Assembly: GCF_027409185.1 (NCBI RefSeq)
Contig: NC_084467.1
Location: 14,436,501 to 14,500,500 of the forward strand
Source: Cynocephalus volans
Taxonomy: Eukaryota > Chordata > Mammalia > Dermoptera > Cynocephalidae
DNA: 64,000 nt
Direction: 5' to 3'
Part shown: positions 25,601-35,639 of the stretch, one piece after another
How the letters are laid out: each line of letters starts with the position of its first letter
How positions within the stretch are numbered: position 1 is the first letter of the stretch
Notes under the pieces: model-generated
What the model was told of the DNA's origin: nothing
The model's database searches: none
What the model saw: only the letters and a program-made list of their open reading frames with translations
Made by a program: the position numbers and the translations under genes

Positions 25601-28600
25601 GCTCTGTCCTCACTATGCTGTGTGACTTTGGGCAAGTCACTGAACCTCGCTGGGCTGATCCCAAAAGGGCTACCAGCTCAGATATCCCGTCAGTCTGGCT
25701 CCTGGATTTTCCCTCCATAAATGGAGATCCACCTCAGGGATCCACAGCTCACCTCACCTCGGGGACTGACAGACAGACAGATAACAGCCATGGGAGATGC
25801 GCCCTACCTTTCTCCCCTCCCTGCCCAGGGAGGGAGGCCCTGGCTCAGGAAGACTTTCTGGAATTTGCACAGGTTGCTAGGCCCAAGGGCAATGGTCCCG
25901 GGAGCTGAGAGGAGAGAGGTTCCAACCAGGTGGTTGGCTTGAGGATGGCAGAGGCCCCTGGGAGGCCAGGTCCTGGGTGTCCACATTTCACCCCTGCAGT
26001 GACCTGGCCACACTGGGCTGAGTGCCCTGGGATTCGAGTGATCCAAGATATGACCCCCAAATGGTCAGAAAGCATCATCCCTGTAGCTCTCCAGAGTGGG
26101 AGAGCCTGAACTATTATTGTCAGGGGTTTGGGCAACTTGGGGCTCCCCTATTGGGTCTGAGCCCTGTTTCTCCTTCCTCACCTAGCCCTAACCCCCCCCC
26201 CAGCATTGGTGCCGCCTCCAAGGCAAACCCAAACCCACCTCTGCAGCCCCACACTCTCTCCTGAGGCCAGGCACTTGGTGTCAGAAATGAATGAAGAGGA
26301 AGAGGAAGAGGTTCTCTACACCAAGTAATTTGCAGACATTTTTGGTAATCCTCTCGATAACTCAGCAGGGTACATATTATTCCTTCTATTTAATAGACGA
26401 GAAAACCGAGGCTCAGAGGTATTAAGTAACTTGCCCATGTTTGCACAGCTAGAGGTGGCAGAGCTGGGATTCGAACCCAGGTCTGTCTGGTTGCAAAGCT
26501 CTGCTCAGCTTATCGCCACCTGCCTTCCACCATGTAGACAGACGGGCCACATCTGAGATGCCTGAGGGATGGAGAGAGGTGGAAAGAAGGGTGTGGTGCA
26601 GAGCTAGTGAGGACGGCCAGCAGGTGGCAAGAGAGCTAGGCTGTGGTTGTGGCTGTGCAGCAGGCTGGCTGAAGGGTCCCTATTAGGGCCCCGAGAGCCC
26701 CATTTGTGAAATAAGGGGATTGCACCAGAAGATTCTGAGAAGACCTCACAACTCTGACCCTCTATGATCCATAACTTGCTGAACATTTCCACTTGGATGG
26801 CCACAGGCCCCCAAAATTTGCCAGCCTGGATTTACCCAGCTTCTCCTGGTCTGACCCACTCACCACCGTGGGCAACACATCCACCCAGCTACTGTCTTCA
26901 AGTCTCCTTGTCACACCTAAGGCCTCCTCACCTCTCATAGTGCCCATCCCAGTGCCCCTGCACCACCCCCTGGCCACACCCTAGCTGGGCGATGTCACCT
27001 CTATGAACCTCAGTTTCAACTGTATACAGGAAAGCAGCAGTGCAGGAAGAGTGTCTACTCACGGGGTGTTTGGGGATGAATGATAATCGGTATGAAGGGG
27101 ATAAGCACGGTGCCAGGCACAGAGTGTGTGCTCGCTCATTCATTCAGTAAATACTCATTGAGTCACCTCAGAGCCAGACTCTGTGCCAGCAGTTTGGGAT
27201 ACAGCACTGAATAGGATTGATAAGGTTCCTGCTCTCACAGGTTTACATTTGGTGGGCAGGGGGCTGGTGGGGAATAGACAATAAACAAAAAAGCAAATAA
27301 ACACAATAGCAACCTGGGAGAAGTGTTATGACAAAAAATAAAGAAGATGTCATATTGTGACCCAGCATCGGGGATGAGGGAGTGTAAGGGTACCATAGAC
27401 AGTTTTGCAGGTTGTGCACTGCACAAGTGGGTCAGGTTAGGGCAACAGGGAAGGACAGCTGGAGTCCAGCCCACTCGGCTCACCAAGCTGTGCACCCACC
27501 ACAAAGTGGTATACATCTGGAGCAACGGGCACCTTTGTCTAACTTGTCTGCAGAAAGGGGCATCATTTTCTAATTCACACAATGACACTATTTATGCCAG
27601 CAGAGACCCTGGGTGAAGCCCACATAGGGTGGGCTGGGCTCCCTGCCTCTTGTCTCTATCACCCCTCCGCCCCAGCCCCAAACTGGCTTGTTGGGTTGTC
27701 TCAAAAATACAATCTCAGTGCTCAGCTTGCAACTCTCTGCAAACTCCTACTGCATCCAGGACAAAGCCCCAACTCCTTCATCAGTCACTTGATGCCCTCT
27801 AGGGTCACCTGCAGCCCTGTGCTGCAGCCATCTTTGCCACTTTAGCCTGACCACGTGGCCAGGCCACCGCTCTCCGGCTCTCCTCTTGGAATGTCTAGTG
27901 CTTGCCCTTCCCTCTACTGCAATCCTGTCTTCCCTGGCCCCCTCCCAGTACGGCAATGCCCCCTGTGTCCCACCCCCGTGCATAGCTGCAGTTCTGACTT
28001 CCTGCTGCACTTAGCAGAGATAGATCTTATTAACTGTCCTCATCTTCTCCTAAGATGGGGGTCCCCAGGGTCTGGCACATAGTAGGTGCTCAATAAATGG
28101 AACTGGCTATCCTGATTGATATGACAGGTACGCCTTGGTCTCCATTATTAGGAGAGGAAAGAACTCAACTGTCCTTTATCACAGCTCCCGCCAACTGCAG
28201 CTGGGAGAACACCTGCAAGGAGAAGTGGGAAAACCAAAGCAGGATGGGCCAGACCTGGGTTCAAAGCCAGGGCCTGCCACCTACCACTGAGAGATCACAT
28301 ACTCCTTGTCCCTCAGTTTCTCTATCTGTAGATTATCAACTTCGTAGGATGGACATGAGCTAGACATGATGTATACTGGGTAATCGGCGCCTAGAGGGTG
28401 CTCAGAAAACAGTAAAGCACCCATGATATCTATGTGTATTATGAATGTAGCAGGACAGAGAGCACAATACAGTGTTCTACCAGCTGGCACCAGAATTCCT
28501 TTTAAAGAATAATTGCATGTTTTTAAAAATAAATGCTTAAGGTTGCAAGTTTGGGATTATGGGATGGGGAGATACAATTGAAATAGAATAAGAGAGAATT

Positions 28601-31600
28601 TTTAAAGAGCTAAGTAAATTGCTCGTTAAGGAAGCGAACAGTTGTTTGGGGCTGGAAGAGGGATCCAGAAAAGGGCAATCAAGAGGGCAGATGGGCAAGG
28701 TTTGGGGAAGTGGGAGGCTGGCCCCACACTGAAAAAGCCACAAAATTTTTAAGAACAGAGATGTCTAACAGCAAAGTATAAAGTATATATCTCTAATGTA
28801 AATCCCCTCTGTTTCTCTGATTCTCAATAAAAACTACACCCCCGAAGTCTTCATGGTAGGGTGTGTGTATGTTAAATCAGAAAACACAGATTTAAAGTTC
28901 CAGGTCTGAATCAAAGCGATGCAGAACTAGGTCAATGAAAAGATCCATAAACCTGACACAGGGCCTCAGAGAGCCCATGGGAGCACACAAGCCCACCCCC
29001 AGGGCCTCAACCCCAGAGAGACCGCAGGGAAAACTGGGGCTCCTACTGCCTGTGGGACTTCCTTCCAGCAAATTCTGCCTGAATCTCCAAGGACAGACTA
29101 TCTTGGATGCTGAGGGTTAAATTAATAAAGAAAGGAATTTTGTCGTGGCACCAGGAAAGACTTCTGGTTCTATGTTTCTGGAGGCAGGGGATGCCCCATG
29201 GCTTCTCACACCCACTGGCCCTGAACCCCCGCAAAGGAGGGGCAGACTAGAGCAGAGCAGTGGGGTGTCCTGGGGTGTCCACAGCAACCACAGAGTCTGC
29301 ACCTGCCCTGTGGGGCCCTGGCTTTGCACAGGCCAGATCTTCACCTTCCAGGGGTAGACCACCGTCTTGGCGCAGTGTGTCTGGTTGCAGCCGAGGAGGC
29401 TGTGCAGGGCATGAGCCACAACATAGACACTGGAGTACACGGTGTAGACCACACGCTCTCCGGAGAGTGTGAGAATGGTGTTGAAGTACGCAGTGGTATT
29501 CAAGCAGGTGTCGCACTCCTGATTGCAGGTGGGCCTCTGGCTGGTCGTCTTGGGCAGCGATTGCCCAGCCTGTGCCCGGCGCAGGCGGAACTCGCTGAAG
29601 CCTGGGATGGGCACGTTCTTGACAGTGATGCCCAGAAAGGTGCCCGCGTGGTGCAGCTGGGTGAGGTTGTGCAGGACCGGGTCAATGGACCAGGACTCAG
29701 AGGCAATCCACACGGCGCCTGTGAAGTTTCGGCGCAGCACTTCGATGAAGAAGTTGTTCAGGGACAGTTCTGGCGAGAACACGACCACGACACGCGCGGT
29801 GCTCTGCTGCAGCTTGTCCACAATGGCCTCCAGGCGCTTGCGCTCCTCCAGCGTCACGACCTGGTTGGGCTGCGGCGTGGGCAGCGTCTCCTGGAAGGCG
29901 ATGCAGATGTCGCGGCGGCTCAGGCGATCGCTGAGCACGTGGCTGTTTTCGCGGCCATAGCTGTCATTGCTCACCAGCAGGATAATCCAGTTCCAGCGGA
30001 AGTGCAGCATCAACTGCACCATGGCCTCGATGTGGTGGTCAGCGCTGGGCGCCGTGCGCAACAGAGACGGGAAGCGCCGCTTGTCACGCAGTCCCTCACT
30101 GATGGCACTGTAGGTGATCTGCAAGAGGGGAGGGGCCCGTGGCATTAGCGAAGGCTGCACTGGGTGCCCAGCCCCATAGGGGCTCTACCTGCCATCACCA
30201 TACTGGTGCTATTTGGGGAGCACATAGTGAGAGCCATACCCGGGGCTAGGCAATTTATGCCACCATCATGGTCATCGTGTAGTGACATGTAAGAACCTAC
30301 TGCATGCCATGCTCTGGCTCAGATGATGTACACCATCGCCATCATGGTCCACAGCACAGTAGCATTTGTGAGACCCATGCCCTGGGCTGGGTGACACTTA
30401 CTGGGCACCCACTGTGTGTGCCAGAGCATAATGCCATCCTCACCAGGCTCATCCACCAGCACATTTCTTCCCTCGGCCTCTGGGATGTCACATTTCAGGC
30501 TTGCTCCCAACTCTCTGGGTGTTCCATCTCCTCAGTGGGCTCCTTCTCTTTTCTATGACCTCTTAACCTTAGAGAACCCCAGGGCACAGGCTTCAGTCTT
30601 TGTCTCTTCTCTACCTGTTCTTCCTCCCCCAGCCCCCCATCCAGCCTCCTGGCTTTGGATCCCGTTTCCATGCTTACAACTTCCAGTGGGTGGCCCTGCC
30701 CTGGACCTCTCTCCTGAACTTCGGACTTGTATTTTCAACTGCCTACCTGGCATCTCTGTCTCAACATATCCAAAACTGAACTCCTGTTGTCCTCTGAACC
30801 TGCTCCACCCGTAATCTTCCCCATCTCGGTCAATGGCAGATCAGTTTCTCTGGCGCAAAACTTGGGAGCCGTCTTCAACTCTTCACTCTCACACGTGCTA
30901 CTACATGCAATCTATCAGCAAATCCCACTGGATCTACCTACCTTCAAAATGTGCCCATCCAGTGCCTACCACCACGCCATCCATCCTAGTCCAACCACCA
31001 TCATCTCTGGCCTGGCTTGCAACATTATCCTCCCACCTTTCCCCCCTGCAGCCTATGCTTAATGGGGCAGTCAAGGTGACCCTGCTCACGCACGTCAGAT
31101 CACATTACTCTTCTGCTCAGAACCCTCCAACAGCTCCTAATGTCACTCAGAAAAAAACCAGAGCCCTTCAGTAGCCCCTGAGGGGCTCCGGCATTTGCCC
31201 AGCTCTGACCTCTCTGAGTTTATCTCCTACTCTCCCCCAGTCCCAGTTCTGCTCACCTAGTTCCATGAACATACCAGGCACCTTCTGGCCTTTGCACTTG
31301 CTAACGCTCCTCCTGGAATGCTCTTCTCCTAGATACCTGCATAGCTCCCTCACTCCACCTCCCTAGTCTTCATCCAACTGTCAGTGAGACACACCCAACC
31401 ACCCTGTTGAAAATCGCAACCTCCCTCTAGCTACTCCTCCTGTCCACCGACATGCCTGACCCACCCTGCTCAACTTTTTCTTTTATCCATTACACTTCCA
31501 ACCTCCTAACATCCTACACCACTCATTCATTTAGAGTTAGCCTCTCTCTCTTCCCAACAGAAGAGAAGCTCCACGAAGGCAGTGATTCTGCTTGTTTTGT

Positions 31601-34320
31601 TCCAGCTGTATCCGAGCACCTACAGAAGTACCTGGCACACAGTAGGTACTCAATGTATATTAGTTACATGAATATACAATACATATTTGTTACATGAACA
31701 GAAGAATGAATTCGGTCCTCAACTAGATGCTTCACATAAAAATATTAACACTTATTGCGCTCCTACTATGCATCAGACTCTGTGCTAAGTGTTTTGCAAA
31801 ATAAAAACAACAGCGACAATTACAGTATTTGAAACTACCAACTGTGTGCCAAGTCTTATGCCAGCTGCTCTTTAATGAATAGTCTATACCAGTACTGGAC
31901 CAGGCATTTTCAATCATGCTGATAATAATGGTAATAATAATAGTCGTAATACTACTAGCACTGTTTTGAGGACCTACTATGAGGCAGACCCTATGCTAGG
32001 CAACTACACAGGAGAACACTGGGCACTTTCTGAGTTTTCATTCCTGTGCAAGATGCTTAACACAATAACAATAATAACATTATTAACTACCTATCATGTG
32101 CTACAAACTCTCACACTGGTTGAATGTTTTAATCTTCAGACAGTCCAGGAATGGAACTCTTATCAACCCACTTCACAGGTGGGGAAACTGAGGTTCAGAA
32201 GAATTAAGGGATTTGTGAAAGGCTACACAGTGGCCAAGACTCAGTGCCAATGTGCACACCTAGGTCCCTCTGCCTCCAAAGCCTGAGCTTTCATCCGTAG
32301 GCTGGGCTGCCCTCCCAAGATTGGGGTTGATGTTCTAACCCGGCTTCTGCTTCTACCACCGCTCCCCGTGACTGAGGGAAGGAAGTGGCTTCTGAGCCTT
32401 CTGGACAACCACCCCGTTGCCCCGCTGCCCATTCTCCAGGGCCTAAGGTCCCCACCTGTGGAACGAGACAGATGGAGAGGAAGTTGGCCACAGTAACAGT
32501 AGAATCGGAGTTGTCAGGGCCAATGACGGCCACCACACGGGGCAGATAGTGGGTGTAGTCCTCCTGGATGGGCAGGAAGTCGTTCTCCTGTGCCAGAAAG
32601 TAGAGTGCAGGCTGGACATTGTTGGAGATGTAGCAGACATCCACCATCTCGTAGCCCAGCCACACACCAGGCAGCAGGCTGCTGTGGTTGTTGATCTGCT
32701 CCACCGTGAAGCGCATGGCCTGCAGCAGGTTGTAGCCCATCACCTTCATTTCATACCTGGAGGGGCCACAATGGCACGAGACAGAAGCAGGTCCAGAGTG
32801 AGGAGTGGGGGGAGGGAAGATCCAGCGTGCCCCTCCTCCCTGCCACAGGAAAACCAAAGCATTGACCAAGAAGGAGCCAAGCCAGAAGATTCTGGCATTT
32901 TTAGCTCATCACTGTCATACCACATCTCTAGGGTCACCATCATCCCTATGACCACCACTGACACTGTGATCTCTGTGGCCACCATCACAACCATCCCTAG
33001 GACCTCCATCACCATTCTACTGATGTCCACTGATGTTACCACCATTACCCACTGTAACCTCCCCATCACCATAACCACCACCACCGCCACCGCCACCATC
33101 GCCACCATCGCCACCACCACCACCACCACACCACCACCATCACCACCACCATCACCACCACCGCCACCACCACCACCATCACCACCACCGCCACCGCCAC
33201 CACCACCACCATCACCATCACCATCACCACCACCACCGCCGCCGCCACTGCCACCACCATCACCACCATTGCCACCACCACCATCAGCACCATCACCATC
33301 TTCAGACTCCCCACCATCGTCACAGGCATCAGAATATCCAGCATCATGCCTAGTGCCACCACTAGCACCACTGCCCTCACGCTTCTTAGGCCAGCACACG
33401 TTCTTCCCCAACATCACGTAAATGGTGCATTTTTTATAGTCCACACTTGATCATCTTGTGCACCCTCCTTTCTTCCTCCCCGTCTCCAAGAATGCCTTCA
33501 CTCTCTCTGAACGAGGTCACTATTTTTTAATCCCAGGTTGGTTCCAGTGTCCCAGCCTTAATGCTTGCGTGAAGATGGCCCACCCAGTCCTCAAGTGATG
33601 CTGCCATCCCAAGAGGCTCACGAAGGAAATAGGGGAAGAGGAAATCCCCTCCAGTCCTGGAAGCATCCCTACCCACCCAACCACAGCCCTTGGAAAATGC
33701 AGACCTCCCCCTCCAGTCTGAGAGCCTGCTACAGAAAACACATTCTGCCTCCCAAAGGTGCAACAGCTGGTTTCTAGACCGGGCCTTGACTTGGACTCAT
33801 TGGGAGTCATCCAGTTGCCAAAACATATGGGGAGGTTTTGATGGTCTCTAAGGCCCCTCTAGGCTCAAACAACCTATAACTCTTTATAAAGAGACATGAC
33901 ATTGAGACCCAGGTCTCAGTGTTTCAGAACACAATTGCCAAAGATTTTGCTAATATGGACTGTGTGGGGCCTCCCTGGCGGCCAATGGGGTGGATCTAGA
34001 ATAGGGGGGTTGGCAATGAAGGAGGAGGAGTGTTCTGAGTCCTCAGTCCTGGCCTGGCCCCCCAAGGACCAGAGGACCAGCCTGGCTTCCCATCCCCCCA
34101 CCCTCCCTGCCACTTCCAGCCTCACACTGGAGACTCACTCCTTGCACTTGGGCACCTGCCGGTAATTGAGATGGACAGTGCCCTTCGCATCGGCATGGAG
34201 GCTGAAGAGGCCACCCAGGAGGTAATCCCCAGCCAGGTAGAAGTCCGAGTTCTTAGTTGACACAGCCAGGACCTTCAGCAGGAGGAACAGGGAGCAGACC
34301 ATCTTTGCCCAGGGCCCCAT
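12693..34320 (-). CDS. TAS1R2: Sweet taste receptor subunit TAS1R2, complete, 6 exons
   Basis: Class C GPCR. With TAS1R3 it forms the plasma-membrane sweet receptor of taste cells; its Venus-flytrap domain binds sugars and sweeteners. Coding exons: 34139-34320, 32456-32756, 29345-30118, 24778-24987, 14818-14941, 12693-13621. All introns begin GT and end AG and all phases fit, giving 2520 bp (839 aa plus TAG), the same length as human with no implied indel. Residues 1-19 or so form a signal peptide, about 25-489 the Venus-flytrap domain, 490-560 the cysteine-rich domain with nine Cys (495, 499, 513, 514, 517, 520, 535, 538, 551), and about 563-825 seven hydrophobic helices. Ligand-site residues S40, Y103, D142, N143, E302, S303 and R383 are present; position 278 is Glu rather than Asp. 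The ATG has G at -3 and +4. No frameshift or premature stop is seen, so this is not a pseudogene. Confidence 0.97.
13735..13930 (-). repeat. MIR SINE in TAS1R2 intron 5
   Basis: Antisense MIR core: TTTCACAGATGGGGAAACTG, AGTCACATAGCCAATAAGTT and GATTTGAACCCAGGTCTCC. Confidence 0.88.
13970..14765 (-). repeat. Chain of antisense L2 3' ends filling TAS1R2 intron 5
   Basis: Successive L2-like 3' termini start near 13980, 14118, 14225, 14350, 14490 and 14630. Several carry ATTCAACAA/CATTCATT starts and 'gtgccaggcac'-type or 'atgctgggcact' blocks. Together with the MIR before them they make up most of the 1196-bp intron. Confidence 0.6.
14818..14941 (-). CDS. TAS1R2: TAS1R2 exon 5: cysteine-rich domain
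   Basis: The acceptor AG is at 14943-14942 and the donor GT at 14817-14816. The 124-bp exon encodes residues 490-530 plus one base of Asp531. It begins IPVSMCSKSC and contains the CCFECLDCVPGTF motif that defines the class C GPCR cysteine-rich linker. Six of the nine linker cysteines lie here. Confidence 0.97.
15480..15547. mobile_element. Second, more diverged copy of the same MITE
   Basis: The arms CAAAAAGTTCATG and CATGAACTTTCT are inverted, and the spacer (ATTATCTTTCAATTAGA) resembles the copy at 56930-57011. It is located in TAS1R2 intron 4. Confidence 0.6.
16345..17520 (-). repeat. Long antisense L2 LINE fragment
   Basis: Begins with (ATTC)n, then L2 3' UTR and probably ORF2 C-terminal sequence in reverse (TTGCAATAGTCCAGGTGAGA corresponds to the L2 'yCNSLL' coding region; GGAGTCAAGGATAACTTCAG to 'LGVILDSS'). 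Fully decayed. Confidence 0.7.
19391..19478 (+). mobile_element. tRNA-derived SINE, monomeric, in old L1
   Basis: A tRNA-like head with box A-like TTAGCTCAGTTGG and box B-like GGGTTAGATCCCT, followed by an A-rich tail. It is inserted in decayed L1 sequence, with short similar flanks (gatataa). It is not a tRNA gene: no intact cloverleaf is evident and it is embedded in LINE sequence. Confidence 0.7.
19995..20296 (+). mobile_element. L1 3'-end fragment inserted in older L1
   Basis: This sequence resembles the 3' end of mid-age mammalian L1M elements (tgtatgattcctcttatgtg, then GAACTGTATACTTAAAAAT and an A-rich end). It sits between two pieces of ORF2 that would otherwise be continuous, so it is a secondary insertion. 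Confidence 0.6.
20384..20547 (+). mobile_element. Dimeric tRNA-Ile-like SINE (CYN-type)
   Basis: Two tandem tRNA-Ile-like units. Unit 1 starts GGCCGGCCCGTGGCTCACTC and has box B GGGTTCGGATCC. Unit 2 starts near GATGGCCGGTTTGCTCAATG and has GGGTTGAGATCCCC. Both keep the GTGGTGCTGA(T/C)AACACCAAG anticodon-arm region. An A-rich tail is followed by aaaaaagat, which also precedes the element (20374-20382 and 20542-20550), a probable target-site duplication. I associate dimeric tRNA-Ile SINEs with colugos. Confidence 0.85.
20595..23617 (+). mobile_element. ERVL-type endogenous retrovirus relic with 3' LTR
   Basis: Decayed internal region resembling ERVL pol. The clearest part is the integrase-like and 3' pol region at about 22190-22990. 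It ends in an LTR-like segment (about 23020-23617) with a polyadenylation motif near 23550 and the typical closing 'ctttgtctcgggctctgctt'. No long open frame remains; stops and frameshifts are frequent. No 5' LTR was recognised, so it is truncated at its left end against the L1. Confidence 0.6.
23618..24039 (+). mobile_element. Solo MLT1/MaLR-type LTR
   Basis: Starts TGTTATGGGCTGAATTGTGT and ends GCCCTAGAAAACTAATATA, with internal GACTGGTGTCCTTATAAA and CCAGAACTGTGAGACAATA blocks of MaLR-class LTRs. It is flanked by the 5-bp repeat GACAC (23613-23617 and 24040-24044), the expected target duplication. No internal region is attached, so it is a solo LTR inserted right at the end of the ERVL relic. 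Confidence 0.8.
24410..24560 (+). repeat. MIR fragment
   Basis: Weak MIR core: 'ttcaatttcttaatccataa' followed by 'gttcagtaagtgtttact'. Confidence 0.5.
24778..24987 (-). CDS. TAS1R2: TAS1R2 exon 4: end of flytrap domain
   Basis: The acceptor AG is at 24989-24988 and the donor GT at 24777-24776. The 210-bp exon is 70 whole codons (420-489), starting LLQEIWKVNFTLL and ending SWHTPNNT, which matches the human junction to the cysteine-rich domain. Another AG in the region (after CTACTTC) would drop three codons. The upstream acceptor was chosen because it restores the conserved LLQE residues. Confidence 0.95.
25125..25355 (+). repeat. MIR SINE in TAS1R2 intron 3
   Basis: GTTGCTTAACCTCTCTGAGC, TCAGTTTCTTCTTCTGCAAA and TGAGTTAATCTATGTTCAAG. 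Confidence 0.85.
25575..25675 (+). repeat. MIR fragment
   Basis: CTGTGTGACTTTGGGCAAGT / CACTGAACCTCGCTGGGCTG matches the MIR core. Confidence 0.65.
26320..26530 (-). repeat. MIR SINE
   Basis: Antisense: ACCGAGGCTCAGAGGTATTA, GTAACTTGCCCATGTTTGCA and GGGATTCGAACCCAGGTCTG. Well preserved. Confidence 0.88.
27125..27375 (-). repeat. L2 LINE 3' end, antisense
   Basis: CATTCATTCAGTAAATACTC, GATACAGCACTGAATAGGAT and 'aatagacaataaacaaaaaa'. Confidence 0.75.
27720..28105 (+). repeat. L2 LINE 3' end
   Basis: 'ctgcatccaggacaaagccc' through CTGGCACATAGTAGGTGCTC and AATAAATGGAACTGG. Confidence 0.75.
28240..28425 (+). repeat. MIR SINE
   Basis: CTGGGTTCAAAGCCAGGGCC, CCTCAGTTTCTCTATCTGTA and GGCGCCTAGAGGGTGCTCAG. 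Confidence 0.75.
29345..30118 (-). CDS. TAS1R2: TAS1R2 exon 3: main flytrap exon
   Basis: The acceptor AG is at 30120-30119 and the donor GT at 29344-29343. The 774-bp exon is 258 whole codons (162-419). Visible motifs include SADHHIEAMVQLMLHFRWNW, ICIAFQETLP, RVVVVFSPEL (Glu at 278 where human has Asp), GAVWIASESW (E302, S303), CNQECDTC and LSGERVVY (R383). It is GC-rich and therefore produces long spurious open frames on the opposite strand. Confidence 0.97.
30590..31700 (+). repeat. Long sense L2 LINE fragment in TAS1R2 intron 2
   Basis: L2 sequence: 'caacatatccaaaactgaac', then 'cttgggagccgtcttcaact' (the L2 ORF2 'LGV..DSS' region), GCCCTTCAGTAGCCCCTGAG, and the CTGGCACACAGTAGGTACTC terminus. 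Confidence 0.75.
31735..32285 (-). repeat. Cluster of antisense MIR copies
   Basis: Three partial copies: TTATTGCGCTCCTACTATGC (31750s), 'gaggacctactatgaggcag' (31960s), and a fuller one ending in CAGGTGGGGAAACTGAGGTT (about 32175). Confidence 0.7.
32456..32756 (-). CDS. TAS1R2: TAS1R2 exon 2: flytrap lobe 1
   Basis: The acceptor AG is at 32758-32757 and the donor GT at 32455-32454. The 301-bp exon completes Glu61 and runs to Gln161. It carries VDVCYISNNVQP (Y103) and the AVIGPDNS motif (D142, N143), both contributing to the orthosteric sugar pocket in T1R family knowledge. A GGT-type trinucleotide array sits about 300-570 bp upstream in intron 1. Confidence 0.97.
32930..33360. repeat. CCA/CCG/TCA trinucleotide array in TAS1R2 intron 1
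   Basis: The core at 33060-33300 is nearly pure (CCA/CCG/TCA)n, with degenerate flanks. It is transcribed in TAS1R2 pre-mRNA as GGU/GGC-type repeats. It explains the poly-Pro, poly-Gly-Asp and poly-Val open frames on both strands. Confidence 0.95.
34139..34320 (-). CDS. TAS1R2: TAS1R2 exon 1: signal peptide and N-terminus of flytrap domain
   Basis: Begins with ATG in a strong context (G at -3, G at +4) at 34320-34318. It encodes residues 1-60 plus two bases of Glu61. The hydrophobic stretch at residues 8-19 is the signal peptide, and the mature start contains the NSDFYL and GDYLLGGLFSLH motifs typical of T1R receptors, including S40 of the ligand pocket. The donor is GTGAGT at 34138-34133. 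Any 5' UTR lies above 34320; no TATA-like element was recognised there. Confidence 0.97.
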
Positions 34321-34794
34321 GGCTGGGAAGTAATGGTCTCAAGAGGTGGCTCTGCTTCACAGGACATCTGGTGGCTTGACACCCAGGCATTTGCACAGAC
34401 ATTTACATAGAGATGGTCCTGCCACTGACCGTGGGGCACCTCGGACAGGTGGAGAGGTTTAAGGGCTCTGGGGGAAGGGAAGGAGGCTGGAATTAGGATG
34501 CCCTTTTCTTAGAACACATGGGGCCCAAGTGGTCCAGGAGAGCACCATTTGGAGGAAGAGAGAGCCTCCGAAAACTTGGCCATACCCTAGACTTCTGCCA
34601 CTAGTTGGAGGATAGGTCTCATCTACCAGACGTTTCAAACATTTCAAGAGTAAATGACATAGGTGCTCACAGGAAACAGAGTAGGGCACCCAAGCTTTAG
34701 ACAGAGCCTGACCAGGTTGGGCCTGGCACATGGTAATATATGGCACCTGGCCCAGTAGGTGTTCAAAAAGTAGCAGCCATCATCGGTAAGAACC

Positions 34795-34990
34795 AGGCAT
34801 CATGCTGAGCACCTGTCATCCATCATCTCGTTTAATGCGCACAATAACTGGGACTATTACCAACCCCATTTCACAGATGAGGACATTGAGGCACCGAAAA
34901 GTTAAGAAACCCACCCTAGGTTGCACAGCTAGCTAAGCTAGGATTCAAGCCACACTCTCTGACTCCAGGGCTGGGAACTTACTCACCACA
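34795..34990 (-). repeat. MIR SINE just upstream of TAS1R2
   Basis: Antisense: CATCATGCTGAGCACCTGTC, CCATTTCACAGATGAGGACA and GGTTGCACAGCTAGCTAAGC. It lies about 0.5 kb upstream of the TAS1R2 start codon. Confidence 0.85.
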
Positions 34991-35639
34991 CCGTTGCATC
35001 ATGAGGTTACTGCAGCAACAAAGTGTAGGGGTATGGGGGGCATCTTGCTCCCTTTGAAGGCGGCCATCTCTCAGACCAACAATCCTCTGGGTGCCCCTCT
35101 GTGACCCATGCTAAGGGGCAGGGGTGTTGGCAAAACAAAGTTGAAAATTCCTAAAGTCAAAGGTGACGACCCCAAAGGAGATGGATGGAGGGAGACAGCT
35201 CCAGTGAATTAGGGACCCATTTAAATCAGAGAGCCTTGTCTGAGTAATGCTGTTTTGTTCCTTTCCAGCCCTAACAATATGTGGCCCAGCAGGAGCTTTA
35301 GGTGACCTGCTGTTTAATGCACAGCTCCGATGGGTCTGTCACAGGCACAACTGCTGCTGGGTTCCGGGGTTCTGATGGGAGGAGGCTTCAAGGTACAAAA
35401 GCGTGATTGAAAACCCAGTGCTGTCCCCGTGCCCCACCCAGCAAAGCCCTGCTCTCCTCCAAGGCCCAGTGACATTCACCTCCTCCAAGAAATGGCCCCT
35501 CCCCCCCAATTCAAGGGAAGCTCCCCTGCTCTGAGCAGCAACAACCCTCCCATCGGTATGGTCACGGGGCACCTGTTAACAGCCTTGCACAGTTGACCAG
35601 TTCCTGCTGAAGTTTGTGTCGACACTCAAGGAATCTCAA

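Larger units (their letters stand above)
24988..29344 (-). other. TAS1R2 intron 3
   Basis: 4.36 kb containing MIR and L2 copies. 26530-27120 and 28430-29340 hold nothing I recognise. Confidence 0.8.

Noticed and set aside
29324-30148. 274-codon plus-strand open frame
   Set aside because: It is the reverse strand of TAS1R2 exon 3. The GC-rich coding strand leaves few antisense stops, and the translation resembles no family.
32549-33444. Long open frames with Pro/Thr/Ile or Gly/Asp/Val runs on both strands
   Set aside because: Produced by the trinucleotide array in TAS1R2 intron 1 plus the antisense of exon 2.
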